Shown here piece by piece: positions 1 to 11,278 of a stretch of DNA of 64,000 nt. Position 1 is the first letter of the stretch. Every line of letters starts with the position of its first letter. The DNA is taken from positions 8,060,001 through 8,124,000 of the forward strand of contig JAUEDM010000001.1 of the NCBI GenBank assembly GCA_033439685.1, written 5' to 3'. A program made the position numbers and the translations under genes. Source of the stretch: Apodospora peruviana. Its lineage: Eukaryota; Ascomycota; Sordariomycetes; Sordariales; Lasiosphaeriaceae. The notes beneath the pieces are model-generated. The model saw only the letters and a program-made list of their open reading frames with translations, did no database searches and had not been told where the DNA came from.

Positions 1-257
1 TGAGGGACGCTGTTCAGGCCACATCTTTACACTGTTCGAGAACAAGACGGGCACAGAGTCTAGCCTCCAGGGCTCGCCTCTGGGTATTTAAAGAAACATC
101 TTTCCCCCTTCTCCCAGTTCTTTTCATTTTCCCCCGTAAGACACGTCCACAAGAGGCTCAGCATACTGGGTCCCCAAAAAAGGGGGAACACACTTGCCAA
201 AAGTCAAAAGAAAAAGGACAAATCCACACAGAAAAACAACATAACAGCAACCCCAGC

Positions 258-1856
258 ATGGCTGGGCCTGCAAAATGCTCCGCGTGCGGAAGCACTTGCT
301 CACAATTATGCCACCATCGATACTCTGGCAAAGTATCATGTCACAACCCGAATTGCTACATCTATCACACCTCGGCAGTCTTCGTCGACGCCAACGGTTA
401 CATCCGGGAGGTTCCCAACAAGTCCAAGGGACACGGGAAGGATGCAGGCCCTTCCCATCGACGAGGCCGGCGGGGTGCGCTTTCGGATCACGACTCCGAT
501 AGTGACATCACCTTCTCCAATGCCTTTGGGCGGAAGCCTCCTCCTTCTCGCCGCGGTCAGAAGCCGGTATCTGACGACGACGACATCCCCACGCGCCCAA
601 AGCCGCGTGGTCGACAGGACCCACCACTAAATCTGCGTCGTGGTGGTAAGAAGAATCCGTATGCTGCCTCCTCGGATGAGGACTCGGACGATCCCGACTA
701 CCGTGCCCCCAAACAAAACCAACAACAATCGCGACGCCAGCAGAAGCCGATATCTGACTTCGATGATGACCCCTCGCCGCCCAAGCGGGGGCGTGGTCGA
801 CAGGAACCACCACCACAACCACAGCGCGAGAAACCCTCCGGTAAACCGTTGGTATTCGACCGGCTAAGCGGGCTAGGTAGCAGGAAGAAGGCCTATGACT
901 CAGACGATGAGTCCGACGCCCCGGCGCCGCCGAAATCGCGATATCAATCTTCTACTTCTAAGCCTCAGCCGACGCAACGTCGACAGGAGCAACCAAAACC
1001 TCAACCAACTCGAGGCACTGGCGGTAGCCAGCCGGCGGGAAAATTCAAGAACCCCTGCGCTGCTAGCTCTGATGATGACTCTGACGTTCCACCACCGCGA
1101 AATGCGCGTGCTGCTCCTCGACCTCGACAACAATCACCAAAAGGTCGCCGACCCCAACGCCGCGACGCGGACTCTGATGACATTCCTCCACCCCGAACCT
1201 CGCGTGCTGGTGGTGCGAGCCGACCTCGACCTCAACCTCAACCTCAAGGTCGCCGCCGCGTTGTTGATTCCGATTCGGATGAGGACAACAACAGCCGATA
1301 TGCAGGTGGTAGAAAGGATGCGCGCGATTACATGAGCAACCTCTTTGGTAAGATGAACTTTGGTGGTGATGGCCCCAGCAGCCGCAGCCGCGCTTCTACA
1401 TCTCGTGGAGGCCCGGCGCCGCAGCGGCGTCAACAGGCACAACCTCAACCTCAACCACCAAAGCCTTCCTCTTCCAGGAAACAAGCTTATCAATCTGACT
1501 CGGACGGCGACTCTGACCATCATCATTCACATCATCATCATCATCATCGCCAACAGCAGCAGCAGCAGCCACGACCCGCTTATGGTGGTGCCGATGGTGG
1601 CTGGCATTCTCAGCAACATCCTGGTGCTGGTGGTTACGGCGTTGGTGGGCATCCCCAATTCGCTCAACACCAACAACAAGAACAATATGGGTTTGATCCT
1701 AGAGCTTATAGGGCGTACGACGGCGCTGGTCACCAGGGTGATTACGGTGGATACGGTGGTGGTCACGGGGCTGGTCCCAGGGCCGAGCCACAGGAGTCCT
1801 TCCACTACGAATTCGCAGGTTACGAGGAGCCGGATGACGAGCCTCAGAAGAAGTAA
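258..1856 (+). CDS. Disordered protein with Cys-rich N-terminus, unknown function
   Basis: This is one uninterrupted exon of 532 codons with an ATG in fair context (cccagcATGg). Residues 7-33 hold a small Cys/His cluster (CSACGSTCSQLCHHR, then CHNPNC) that could bind zinc; I do not recognise its family. From about residue 55 to 400 the protein is low-complexity: repeated acidic blocks such as SDDDSD alternate with basic, proline- and glutamine-rich stretches. A His run and a Gln run follow around residues 424-438, and then a Gly/Tyr/His-rich tail. The acidic SD blocks look like casein-kinase-2 targets (inference). The composition suggests a nucleic-acid-associated or phase-separating protein, but no catalytic domain is visible. 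The repetitive sequence gives long open frames in other phases, which I treat as shadows. Coding status is well supported; function is unknown. Confidence 0.75.
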   Translation: MAGPAKCSACGSTCSQLCHHRYSGKVSCHNPNCYIYHTSAVFVDANGYIREVPNKSKGHGKDAGPSHRRGRRGALSDHDSDSDITFSNAFGRKPPPSRRGQKPVSDDDDIPTRPKPRGRQDPPLNLRRGGKKNPYAASSDEDSDDPDYRAPKQNQQQSRRQQKPISDFDDDPSPPKRGRGRQEPPPQPQREKPSGKPLVFDRLSGLGSRKKAYDSDDESDAPAPPKSRYQSSTSKPQPTQRRQEQPKPQPTRGTGGSQPAGKFKNPCAASSDDDSDVPPPRNARAAPRPRQQSPKGRRPQRRDADSDDIPPPRTSRAGGASRPRPQPQPQGRRRVVDSDSDEDNNSRYAGGRKDARDYMSNLFGKMNFGGDGPSSRSRASTSRGGPAPQRRQQAQPQPQPPKPSSSRKQAYQSDSDGDSDHHHSHHHHHHRQQQQQQPRPAYGGADGGWHSQQHPGAGGYGVGGHPQFAQHQQQEQYGFDPRAYRAYDGAGHQGDYGGYGGGHGAGPRAEPQESFHYEFAGYEEPDDEPQKK

Positions 1857-2976
1857 CAGGCCAGTGGGGAAAGGAGGAAGAAGGAAAAGTGTGAGGAAAT
1901 CAGAAGGAAAACTTTGCCCTCATTCGTTCATTACCCAACAGTTATTACCGAAAGGAAAACAGATCAAGGATTTGGGCTGCCACATCATGCCCAAGCTGCC
2001 TGAATGGATGGATGCCCTAAATTAGTTCTAGCTGATTAAATCTGACTTGTTGATATCCTTATTTTGTCGAGAGTGCTAGTGAGTTTTCGTGCTTAAGTGA
2101 CCACCATGATGTGATGATCGTGCTATATTTTTGTGTCTGATAAGAGTCAACGATTCGTCTTAAGATAAACCACGTAGAGCAAGGGGGGATAAGAAGTGCT
2201 GGTGTTTCATCAGAGGCAAGCGCTTTTCTGTTTACATCATCGATCCATTAAAAGACAGGCGGATATCCCAATCCGATTTTTTTTCCAGTCATTTTTATCG
2301 AGGTTCCTCCATATGGATATGGCGACCTAGTCACCTAGTGCCGTTTTGGGCAGCACTCACGAAAACGTAAGGTGCCTATTTCATCTCACCACGTATCCCG
2401 CCGTGAACCGGCTGTAGGCCGACGAGACCCGTCGAATCAGATCGTCTTTCCACACTCTGCTCGCCCCATCCTGAGCTGAGAACTACAGTTTCCCCAACTT
2501 CCATTCGGCCAGCCAGAAACAGCCGCCTTGAATTTTGGAAATCCAGAGACCGGAAAGAGTTAAACCCAGTCCGCCCCGGGGCTACAGTCAGAACCACCTA
2601 GACCAGACTGGACCCGATGGTGCGTTGCCCAACGACTTGACGGCCCCATCTCGTAGGTCCACTAGACCTCAACATCGACCTTCGGGTGCCCATACCTTAT
2701 CCAACCTGACCGACGGTCTGGTTGCCACTTGGGCTGCAAACGCGTCTGCTTTTCATATATATCCTCCTAACGCACCATAATTGATTTTTTTTTTTTTTCC
2801 CTCTTATCTCATAGCACAGTCAGTCAGTCAGTCAACCGCAAGAATGATCATTAGGCTTTTCAAGACTTATCAAAATCAATATTTGTTTTCAATGTCGCCA
2901 ACAACCCTTTCCTTCAGAATTTCACCAGCAGCAAAAGCAGCTCTCAACAACAGCAGACCAAAACAACGACATAATC
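1857..2976. other. Intergenic, promoter and leader of the next gene
   Basis: No gene is recognised here. It holds the 3' end of the upstream gene, then a TATA-like stretch at about 2754-2762, a T run near 2786-2798 and a short CAGT repeat near 2818-2834. These suggest the transcription start of the gene at 2977. Confidence 0.5.
2754..2762 (+). promoter_or_regulatory. TATA-like box upstream of the gene at 2977
   Basis: The sequence catatatat sits about 215 bases before the start codon and is followed by a pyrimidine-rich stretch, as is usual for fungal core promoters. No transcript data support it. Confidence 0.3.
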
Positions 2977-3107
2977 ATGGATCTTCTTCCGCACGACGAC
3001 ACCACCACCACCGAGTACGATTCCGGTGGCAGCGAGGGGGTGGACTACGTCTACGAAGGTCAGCAAGTAGTGGCAGCAGCAGCACAAGTGATGATGAAGC
3101 GAGGTGA
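2844..3107 (+). promoter_or_regulatory. Upstream ORF overlapping the start of the 2977 gene
   Basis: An ATG at 2844, with a second in-frame ATG at 2892, opens a reading frame that runs past the main start codon in another phase and stops at 3107. If the mRNA begins upstream of 2844, ribosomes starting here would miss the main ORF, so this would act as a strong translational brake. If transcription starts after 2892 it has no role. Confidence 0.3.
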
Positions 3108-5166
3108 TAGTCAGAGGTCAAGGAAGGATGCGAGCCCAAAAAGGAAGATCGAGCCCAAGGGAAAGCAGCGGCGTAGCAGCCGCAGCAGCCCGACGCAACA
3201 ATGCATCTGCGGAGCAGCAACGCAAAAAGCTTCCGACGATGGTGAATCTACGACTGCTTTGGACGAGGAGGAGGATGATGACACCGGCATTGACACGGAC
3301 GACGAAGGTGGCACGAAGAAGCGCATCTGTAATGTAAATGGGCCACCGACGAAACCGCACCTATCAGGACCTGAAGACGCAGAAGGACAACAGCAGTGCT
3401 GTAGTGACAGAAAGAAGAAAGCCGGCAAGAAGAAGTCTGCTACTAGCGGGAAAAGGAGTTCTGGTCGGCGGAGCCCCTATATCGAGGAGTACCCCGACGA
3501 ACCGCGCCCGGTGATCCTCCTCAAGGAGCACAAGCTCCCGCGACGATTCTCCTCCGCTGGCTCTGAAGAGAAGCTGCAGCGGGGGATTGGAGGAGTTGTC
3601 CGCGACCCGGTTGAGGAACACCTGATGGCGAGTTCGTTGGGCAGAGCTCAGACGATGATGCAGATGGGGAAGCGCCCGCCTTGGGTGTCGACTCATCAGG
3701 CGATGAGAACACCTGACCAACTTCAACATCCCGAGCAGCACAGACAGCGTCGCCGGCGAGATTTCCGCTACGAAGTGTTACCCGGTGGTCACCGGTTCTC
3801 GGGTTCCGATATGGAGGACGATTCCGATTTCGAGTCTGGTGGTGAGCACCAGCCCACGGGCGCGGGGCCATCCACGCCCCGTCGTCGTCCTTCGCATCAC
3901 TATCAGGCGACTACTGGCGTGGAGACGGTTACGGCGAGAAGCTCGGTGTGGAAACATTCCAGCTCTCCCAAGTACTCGTCGTCATGGCCGATGCAGCACG
4001 GGTCGCACTATCCCGCTCCTCCAGCTGTTGATCCTGCCCGACAACGAGCACCACGCCGGCGCCACCACAACCACCGTGACCGTCCCGATGATCACTTAGG
4101 GTACGAAAGTGGCGACGAAAGCGAAGATATCTTTGATGGCGAGTTTGAGTTCGACGAGAACACTCACCAAATCCGACGACCGGCGAGGCCACCACACCAA
4201 CGAGAAGAACGTGCTGCCCATTCGGCGTCCTCCTCCAGCCCGACAGGACGCACACAACGCCGTCATCATCATCATCACCGTCAAGTTCCCGCACCTACAC
4301 CTGCACCTGCAGCGCTGGAACAGCCGCTTCATCATTCCCATGATGATCCGGATGAACCACGCGCCACCCGTCCGCGCCGCGTCCGTCCCCCACGACCACC
4401 CATCGCACGAACCGTCGTTACAAGCCGTCCGAGCATGGCCGCCATGGACCAGGGCCGCAGCCGTACCTCGGTGGCCACCGAGCTCTGCGACATCTGGCGC
4501 GGCCGCCCCGAGGACTGGGAGTCGCCCTACTCGTCGAGCGGTTGCGACGAGTCAGACGACGATCCGACGCACGCACAAATGCTGCTGCTCGAAGGCACGC
4601 CTCCTGCGCGCGCGTCCTCGCCGCAGCTGTTGCCACCGTCGATGCGCCGGTCAACGGACATGAGCCACTTTTCTGTGAGGGGGGGCAGGACTAGATCGCC
4701 GTCGCCCGTGCTGTGTGGTCCGCGGAGGACGCGCACATGGGACGCTGGTGACGAGAGGTATTTCCTCTTGGACGCGGCCCCCACCGTGCCTTCTGTTCGC
4801 GGTGGTGGCGGAGGAGGTGGACGGAGGAGGGACCCGTCGCGTTGCCCGACCGAAAGGTCAAGGTGGACAATGATGGCTCCTCCTCCGATGGATGATTACT
4901 TTGAGGATTACGAGATGATGGACGAAGAGGAGGAGGAACAGGATTATTGTTATGGGTTCGCGCCGCTGTTTGTGTCGGCGCCGAGTCCGCCGTGGGGTTC
5001 TACCAGCTCGCCACCGCCGCTGCGGAGCAGGAGGGCGCCGTTCTCGTCGCCTTCGCCTCCCAGGGAAACGAGGGAGCTCATTCTTGCGCCTATGCCGACA
5101 AGGATGGCCGCCGCGAGGTTTAATTTTGATAAGTCGTACACGGAGCTGTCGAGGGCGCTGTTATAG
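2977..5166 (+). CDS. Large acidic/basic disordered protein, unknown function
   Basis: Single exon of 729 codons; the ATG at 2977 is preceded by an A-rich, CT-rich leader (cgacataatcATGg). No known domain can be seen. The protein alternates acidic stretches (DEEEDDDTGID near residue 90; DEEEEEQD near 655) with Arg/Pro/His-rich low complexity, including a poly-Gly run near residue 610. Short aromatic-acidic motifs recur, such as GYESGDESED and FDGEFEFDE near residues 375-393, and the C-terminal half repeats SP/TP dipeptides that could be kinase sites. It may be nuclear or chromatin-associated (inference from composition only). Codon bias and the length of the open frame support coding, although GC-rich DNA also opens the other frames. 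An overlapping upstream ORF may limit its translation. Confidence 0.7.
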   Translation: MDLLPHDDTTTTEYDSGGSEGVDYVYEGQQVVAAAAQVMMKRGDSQRSRKDASPKRKIEPKGKQRRSSRSSPTQQCICGAATQKASDDGESTTALDEEEDDDTGIDTDDEGGTKKRICNVNGPPTKPHLSGPEDAEGQQQCCSDRKKKAGKKKSATSGKRSSGRRSPYIEEYPDEPRPVILLKEHKLPRRFSSAGSEEKLQRGIGGVVRDPVEEHLMASSLGRAQTMMQMGKRPPWVSTHQAMRTPDQLQHPEQHRQRRRRDFRYEVLPGGHRFSGSDMEDDSDFESGGEHQPTGAGPSTPRRRPSHHYQATTGVETVTARSSVWKHSSSPKYSSSWPMQHGSHYPAPPAVDPARQRAPRRRHHNHRDRPDDHLGYESGDESEDIFDGEFEFDENTHQIRRPARPPHQREERAAHSASSSSPTGRTQRRHHHHHRQVPAPTPAPAALEQPLHHSHDDPDEPRATRPRRVRPPRPPIARTVVTSRPSMAAMDQGRSRTSVATELCDIWRGRPEDWESPYSSSGCDESDDDPTHAQMLLLEGTPPARASSPQLLPPSMRRSTDMSHFSVRGGRTRSPSPVLCGPRRTRTWDAGDERYFLLDAAPTVPSVRGGGGGGGRRRDPSRCPTERSRWTMMAPPPMDDYFEDYEMMDEEEEEQDYCYGFAPLFVSAPSPPWGSTSSPPPLRSRRAPFSSPSPPRETRELILAPMPTRMAAARFNFDKSYTELSRALL

Positions 5167-7320
5167 TTTCTTTTTCAAAGCAAACCGTGTTGGCGTCACG
5201 CATGAGCGGCGGGAGTTATGTTAAATATCTGGAATGGTATTTTTACACTCACTTGTCGACGGTGTTTTCCGCGTTGGTTTTATTGTTATGTTATTATGGC
5301 AGCCTACTCTTGGCAAAAAGGGGGATGGAGCATGAGATGAGTGGAGAGTTTGGTTTGTCCCAGCGCAGAACTGGTGACCTCTGCTGCCCACGAGGTTTGA
5401 AAGAGTCGGAATACTTTCTCAAATCCTTGGCCCAGTCGTTGAGGTTCTTGATTGCTGAATCTCATTTTGGTCTTCTGGCGGACCGGACTAAACCTTCTTT
5501 GATGACCTCTCTAGTCGGATTCCTGGCTCTCGTGAATATGGGTATGGACTTTGGGGATATCGATGACAGGACGACATGGTTTCTGTTTTTGGTTTCATAT
5601 GTTTATTAGATCGGAAAAGTTCTCGATTTTGTGGGGGGTATATTAGAAAAGTTAGGTTGTCGCCTTGTACGGTGTCGGGGAGATTGATATAGGACTTAGC
5701 GACTGGGCTTTGAGTTGATGGCATACACTCATTGCGTTTTTCATTTGTTTACTCTTGTTTTCAACGAGAGGTCTCGCTTATATTCAAATTTTCTAGGTAG
5801 CTTGTGATTTCACATGATATTTCGTTCATAGATTAGTTCGGGTTTATTAGACTTAGAGAGACATAGGTCTGGATTACTCCTTTACTACCTGGTAGGTAGT
5901 GCCTTTAATCCTCTGTTGCTACATTGTGTACATATCGTATTTCAGGTTGGTAATTTGTTCCACGCAGAGTAATCGCATCAAGGTTAACTCCCGGCAGTGG
6001 TGTAATATCGGATAGCTGTTACTCCGAATCCGCCCGTGCCTTGCTCCGAAGTCCGGGATCGGAAGAAGAGTGTCCGGCCGGAGAGTCGTTGGGTGCGGGT
6101 CCGTGCAACGATGTCTTGGCACGGGGGTTTGATGAGCACGGATGTGGAGCGGCACTGGCACCGTCGCCGCGCGCTTGGCATCGCGATTTACGGAGTACTG
6201 TACGGGAGTATGTACCTCTATTGATTGCTGGAGAGACGATTATTTATTGTCCTCACCCTTCGCAAGACGCCTACTCTTTTATTGCTGAGCAATACATGTT
6301 GGTGGGCGTGACATTTCCAGTACAAAAGAAGACTCTTAGGTTGCGTGGTCACGTTGGTCGCGTCGGAGGAAGTAAAAAGCACATGTCACGCGTAAATGTA
6401 AATACCCAGACGCGTTCTCAATCATCGTGTGCGGAATATGGAGTACTGTAGCGCATTTTACTTTTATTAACCGACATCCCGCACGCGCCCGAAGGAAGCT
6501 CTGCCCTGCTGATGGGGTCACGATAACATAAAAAAGACGTTAGACTCTTCCGTCACGAACTACTATGTAGCGTACATAGATAGCGGTGGAGTTATCTCTT
6601 CGCCCACAGACCTAACCAGACGACCATGCCTATCACGGTTGACGGGGCGGTTCCGTGAAGCAAAGTGCCAAAGTTAACCTGCCTGCAAACTCACGATATC
6701 ATGGTTGGTGTTTTCTTTTCCTGCTCCGGTAGGTGTTCTCCCTTTTCTCATTTGTTCCCCTTTCCCATTTATTACTAATAAAGTGGTCCAATGTCATTTA
6801 AAAGGCAATTTTATGGATATCTACAGCCTGACTCAGCGGATCTTTAATATCGAAAGAACTGTCGTGCCGTTTTCACTCTCGAGAATATTCGTGTGCGAAA
6901 TCTTGAACCCTCAAACCCAAACTCCGGCCTGTCCCTGCGAGGGTTGAGCCACGCGCTCCAGCCCAATGGGGTCGGCAGCGACTGGCCGGCCGGGAGACCC
7001 CGAGTCAGCTTCTTGCCTGAACCGGCGAAACAAGGATGGAGCTTGCCGTGACTCGTGGAACCCGTGGGACTCGTCGGCCAAACCTCCAAAATTAAACAAA
7101 ACACCAGCAAGATTAAGATGTCAATTCTGAAACATCATCATCGTGGCTGGTTGGCTGGCTTGCTGGCTCATCAACATTGGAATTGCATCTCAAAGGAAAC
7201 CAACACCCGGAGGAGGCCGACAAACCGCTCACCACCCACATTCGCTCTCTCAAGGGTTCTAGACCGGGGGGGGGGGTTTAAGCTGAAATCGGCACTCGCC
7301 TCACAGCGAGAGCGGGCGAG

Positions 7321-7345
7321 CAGCAGCAGCAGCAGCAGCAGCAGC
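7321..7345 (+). repeat. (CAG)n microsatellite
   Basis: About eight perfect CAG units in intergenic DNA; no gene overlaps it. Confidence 0.8.
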
Positions 7346-8719
7346 ACACAGTCTGTGCCAGGGTGCCTTCTGCCTGCCTGCCACCCCGGATGCGGGCGTG
7401 GCATGGCAAGGGCGGACTTGACCGTCATGTGTCGGGTGTCTGTTTGCTGACATTGGCAACAACCCCACGAAATCCGTCCAATGTTGTTGGGCGCTCCAGA
7501 ACTTCAGCTCACGCTACGGGATCGGTAGCTCGTGCGTGCGCCGCCCGACCAGTCGTTCCTTATCATTAATTCAAGGTCAGTGATTCGTCGGGTTAGCGTG
7601 GCCCGGTTGGGACTAGTCCATCAGAACAGACATCTTTCCAATGGTAGGTAAATGGCAGCTGCAGCTGCATGCTGCTGCGAACTAAAAGGTGGTGTAATGA
7701 TGGAAGCTCTGGGCCGGGTCGAGTTGGTGGTGTTGCAAAAGAAGTGTGGCGATTTAAGCCTTATCGGGTCGTCAACTTGAACCGAGGAAGAGCTACTATT
7801 CTTTTAGTTTCTTGGCACAAGATAGATAGCCCCTCACCCTCTTGTCACTGGACCTCTCCTGGAGTTAAGATTATTGGACAAGACGGTGATAATGAGGGGA
7901 CCAGTTGTCTGGGCTGGCACTCTGGCACAGTCTAATCTTGAAAGATTTCGTCAAATCTCTCCACTTACCTGGGCTTATTCGCTGTTACTCGATAGCAAAA
8001 CAAATCACAAATGGATAACAGAATCCGATGTCGCGCTTGTTTCCCCAGGGACCTTTCATCAGATACGACAGGTAACTCGATGGAGCCGGCCGGCCGGAGA
8101 TTGTCGCGAAGTTCGAGCTACCCGGTCAAGCTTCTCCTCCCTTCAGATGAACTGGTTGTTGTTTCGCATGAGCTCTTCCAGCCATGTGTTCAAGTGAACC
8201 AATGGGGGGTTCATCAAGGTGCGTTTGGCCCAAGCAGCTCCCATGCGCCGAGAAGTTGAAAAGGTGGAGGTGTGCAGCGTGGGAGATCCTGACGCGTGCC
8301 GAGCGGGGGCACCAAGGGAGCCCCCGGTCACTGCGACTCTTCGACGACCGGCGATGCCCACCTTGCCAAGACGCAGGACGCCATTGTCCCCAGCTGCTGG
8401 TGCCGGCCTGGCCACTCAGCCAACCCTCCTGTCCTGGGAGGTGGCCACAGTTCTGGCGGGATGGGGATGGCGCAGATCGAACTGGGACAGGCAAGCTCCA
8501 TGCCCAGAGATAAGGGAATTTTTATCGATTTTTTCTCTTCCCGTCGAGCCTTTTCCTCTTTGAACTTCACAGGGTTCGACTCCGTCTCTACTCATAAAGA
8601 TGGGTCACCCCGTCAGCCCTGGCCGGTAGAAACTTTCTTGTTTACCACACAGTTCTCACAAACCGTTCACCACCCCCTTCGCAACATTTTGCGACACCGG
8701 TCGTCCACCGCCCGTGGCG

Positions 8720-8780
8720 ATTATCGGCCCTGACCACACCAACCGGCAGACTCTTGTCGCCGTCGAAGCCCTCCCGAATT
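8720..8780 (-). promoter_or_regulatory. Pair of GATAA-type sites before the purine permease
   Basis: Two TTATC words (GATAA on the minus strand) lie near 8724 and 8777, within about 160 bases of the permease start codon. Known purine transporter genes of fungi are activated by the nitrogen GATA factor (AreA/NIT2), so these are plausible sites. GATAA is short and common, so the call is weak. Confidence 0.25.
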
Positions 8781-8879
8781 ATCCGTTCGAACGCTTCGGT
8801 TTCAAGTGGCAGTAGTAGCTCCAACGAGAGTTGGTCGCAAACCACAAACAAGATCGAAACCCCGGAACTTGTCGCCAAC

Positions 8880-10822
8880 ATGACTTGGGTTCACGACACC
8901 AACCGGAAGATCGCCGCCTCCGCCTTCGGGCGGTGGTTTAAGCTGGAGGGATCGGGCCATGTGAGCGCTTCCATGAACAGGCATCTGAGTAGCGCTTCTT
9001 TGCTAAATGGTCGCTCCAAAAACAGCCCAAGGAGAGAAAGGGGTCGTACTTCTTCACTGAGATTCGTGCCGGTCTCGCGACCTTCTTCGCCATGGCGTGA
9101 GTCTGAACCAATGTGGATGTTGGTGATATTCTGAACTCTCGGACTGATCGTGGTGAACCACAGGTACATCATTGCTGTCAACGCCAGCATCGTCGCCGAC
9201 AGCGGAGGAACCTGCGTGTGCGATGGCGGCGCCGACGACCCTATCTGCTTGACAAACGAGGCCTATGCGCTCTGCCAGGGCGAGATCAAGCGCGATCTCA
9301 TCACCGCCACTGCTGCCATCTCGGCCTTTGCTTCTTTCTTCATGGGGATCTTCTCCAACCTGTATGTCGTATTCCACATCTTGGTTGACGGAAGATGGTT
9401 CACTAACGCTTGGGCAGGCCTGTCGCGTTGGCACCCGGTATGGGCCTCAACGCCTACTTTGCGTACACCGTCGTAGGATTCCACGGCACCGGCTCGGTCC
9501 CCTTCCAAGTCGCCCTGACGGCCATCTTCGTCGAAGGCTGGATCTTCTTCGCTCTCGCGCTCTTCGGAATGCGGCAATGGCTTGCGCGCGCCATCCCTCG
9601 TTCCATCAAGCTCGCCACGAGCGTCGGTATCGGTCTCTTCCTCACCCTCATCGGTCTGACCTACTCCGAGGGTATCGGTCTCGTCGTCGGCGCCAGCGCC
9701 ACGCCGGTGGAGCTTGCTGGCTGCAAGATCAAGAACGAGGACGGCGGTTGCGACGACTCGACCAAGATGCGCAACCCGCAGATGTGGATCGGCATTTTCT
9801 GCGGCGGTGTCTTCACTTCGATCCTCATGATGTACCGCGTCAAGGGCGCCATCATTGCCGGCATCCTTCTCGTCTCCATCATCTCGTGGCCCCGCACGAC
9901 CGAGGTGACCTATTTCCCGTACACCCCGGTTGGTGACTCCAACTTCGACTTCTTCAGGAAGGTGGTCGACTTCCATCAGATCAAGCACACGCTCAACGTG
10001 CAGGAGTGGAAGATCGGCGAGTACGGCGGGCAGTTTGGTCTGGCGCTGATTACGTTCCTCTATGTCGACATCCTCGACTGCACCGGTACTCTGTACTCCA
10101 TGGCCAACTACGCCGAGCTCGTCGACCACGAGACCGGGGACTTCGAGGGATCCACCGCGGCGTACATGGTCGACTCCATCAGCATCTCGATCGGCGCCCT
10201 CTTCGGCTCTCCCCCTGTCACCGCTTTCGTCGAGTCTGGTGCTGGTATCGGAGAAGGTGGCAAGACCGGTTTGACTGCCGTGTTTGCCGGACTCTGCTTC
10301 TTCATCTCCATTTTCTTCGCGCCCATCTTCGCCTCGATTCCTCCTTGGGCCACCGGCTGCGTGCTCATCCTGGTCGGCTCCATGATGGTGCGCGCTGTGA
10401 CCGAGATCAACTGGAACTACCTCGGCGACTCGATCCCCGCGTTCGTGACCATCATGCTGATGCCCTTCACCTACTCGATCGCCGACGGCCTGATCGGCGG
10501 CATCTGCTTGTATATGCTGATCAACACGGTCGTCTGGCTCATCGAGCTCGCGTCGGGCGGTCGCATCGTGCCACACAACAAGAGCGAGAAGGACCCGTGG
10601 ACGTGGAGGATCAAGGGTGGCCTCCTTCCGCCGTGGGTCGTGCGCCTCAGCAAGGGCAAGAAGAACTTTTGGCGTGAGGATACCGACTCCGACGTGGATG
10701 CGGAGCCGGTCCACGAGACGCTGGAGGCCAAGACTTCTGGCTCTGGTAGGGACCACGAAATGGAGCCTGAGACCGTCGCTCACCCCGCCGAGCTGACTGG
10801 TCCTAAGCCTGAGAAGATGTAA
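8880..10822 (+). CDS. azgA: AzgA-type purine (hypoxanthine-adenine-guanine) permease
   Basis: Four exons: 8880-8960, 9026-9096, 9164-9361 and 9418-10822, with introns of 65, 67 and 56 nt and all GT-AG. The join gives 584 residues, close to the ~580 of Aspergillus AzgA. The start was chosen because MTWVHDTNRKIAASAFGRWF and the following KLEGSGH/PKERKGS match the family's N-terminus. The protein is a polytopic NCS2/AzgA-like transporter. GMGLNAYFAYTVVG lies just after intron 3, YVDILDCTGTLYSMANYAEL near residue 340, and FGSPPVTAFVESGAGI further on; these are substrate-site regions in this family. It imports purines by proton symport at the plasma membrane (family knowledge). The hydrophilic C-terminal tail ends in an acidic stretch. 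GATAA words upstream fit nitrogen control. Confidence 0.93.
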
Positions 10823-11278
10823 AAGAATGTGCGCCGAGGTGTTTGTAGGTTAGATTAGGTTGGGGAGTTGTGGTGTTTCAACTTCGAACGTACAGTTAGC
10901 AGCGTGTAATTTCTGGATTGCGAAAATAATACCAATGGGTTTTGCGTGGACGATCAGTTCTGACTGTTTGTGTGGGGAAATTGAGGACGGATTAAGTCTC
11001 GGCGTTCGGTGTAAAAATATTTGCCGAGTAATATCTGTCCGCCCTGCGATCCGTTCCACGAAATGCTACCCGGGCCGTTCGTTGCTCGCTTATCCAACGG
11101 CCACCGGATGGACGACGGTAGCACGGGGTGACCCCCGCTTTCGGGCCGGCATCCCGGCACATTTCCATCCCGTCTGACAGGCCTTGGCAACATCATCACC
11201 CCCCGAGTACAGTACGGATGACTTGCCATAATTACTCGTCAGGAATCGATCAAAGAGACAAGAAAAGACCAAAAAAAA
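10823..11278. other. Intergenic spacer
   Basis: This is the 3' region of the permease and the promoter of the GFA-domain gene. An A run (11272-11279) sits immediately before that ATG. Nothing else is seen. Confidence 0.5.

Larger units (their letters stand above)
5167..8879. other. 3.7 kb without a recognisable gene
   Basis: Only short ORFs without conserved motifs occur on either strand. The stretch holds a CAG trinucleotide run at 7321-7345, a G run near 7266-7276, and two copies of the word AGTACTGTA near 6195 and 6443. The right end is the promoter of the purine permease. An unrecognised small gene or a noncoding RNA cannot be excluded. Confidence 0.5.

Noticed and set aside
1360..2025. 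Long ORFs in other phases across the 258-1856 gene, and similar ones across 2977-5166
   Set aside because: They are shadows of repetitive, GC-rich coding DNA; they have runs of one or two residues and no better start context.
8571..8589. GGTTCGACTCC, resembling a tRNA B box
   Set aside because: No cloverleaf can be drawn around it; the acceptor and anticodon stems do not pair.
9263..10783. 506-codon minus-strand frame opposite the purine permease
   Set aside because: It is antisense to a clear transporter exon and has the Asp/Glu/Arg/His-rich composition typical of such shadows.
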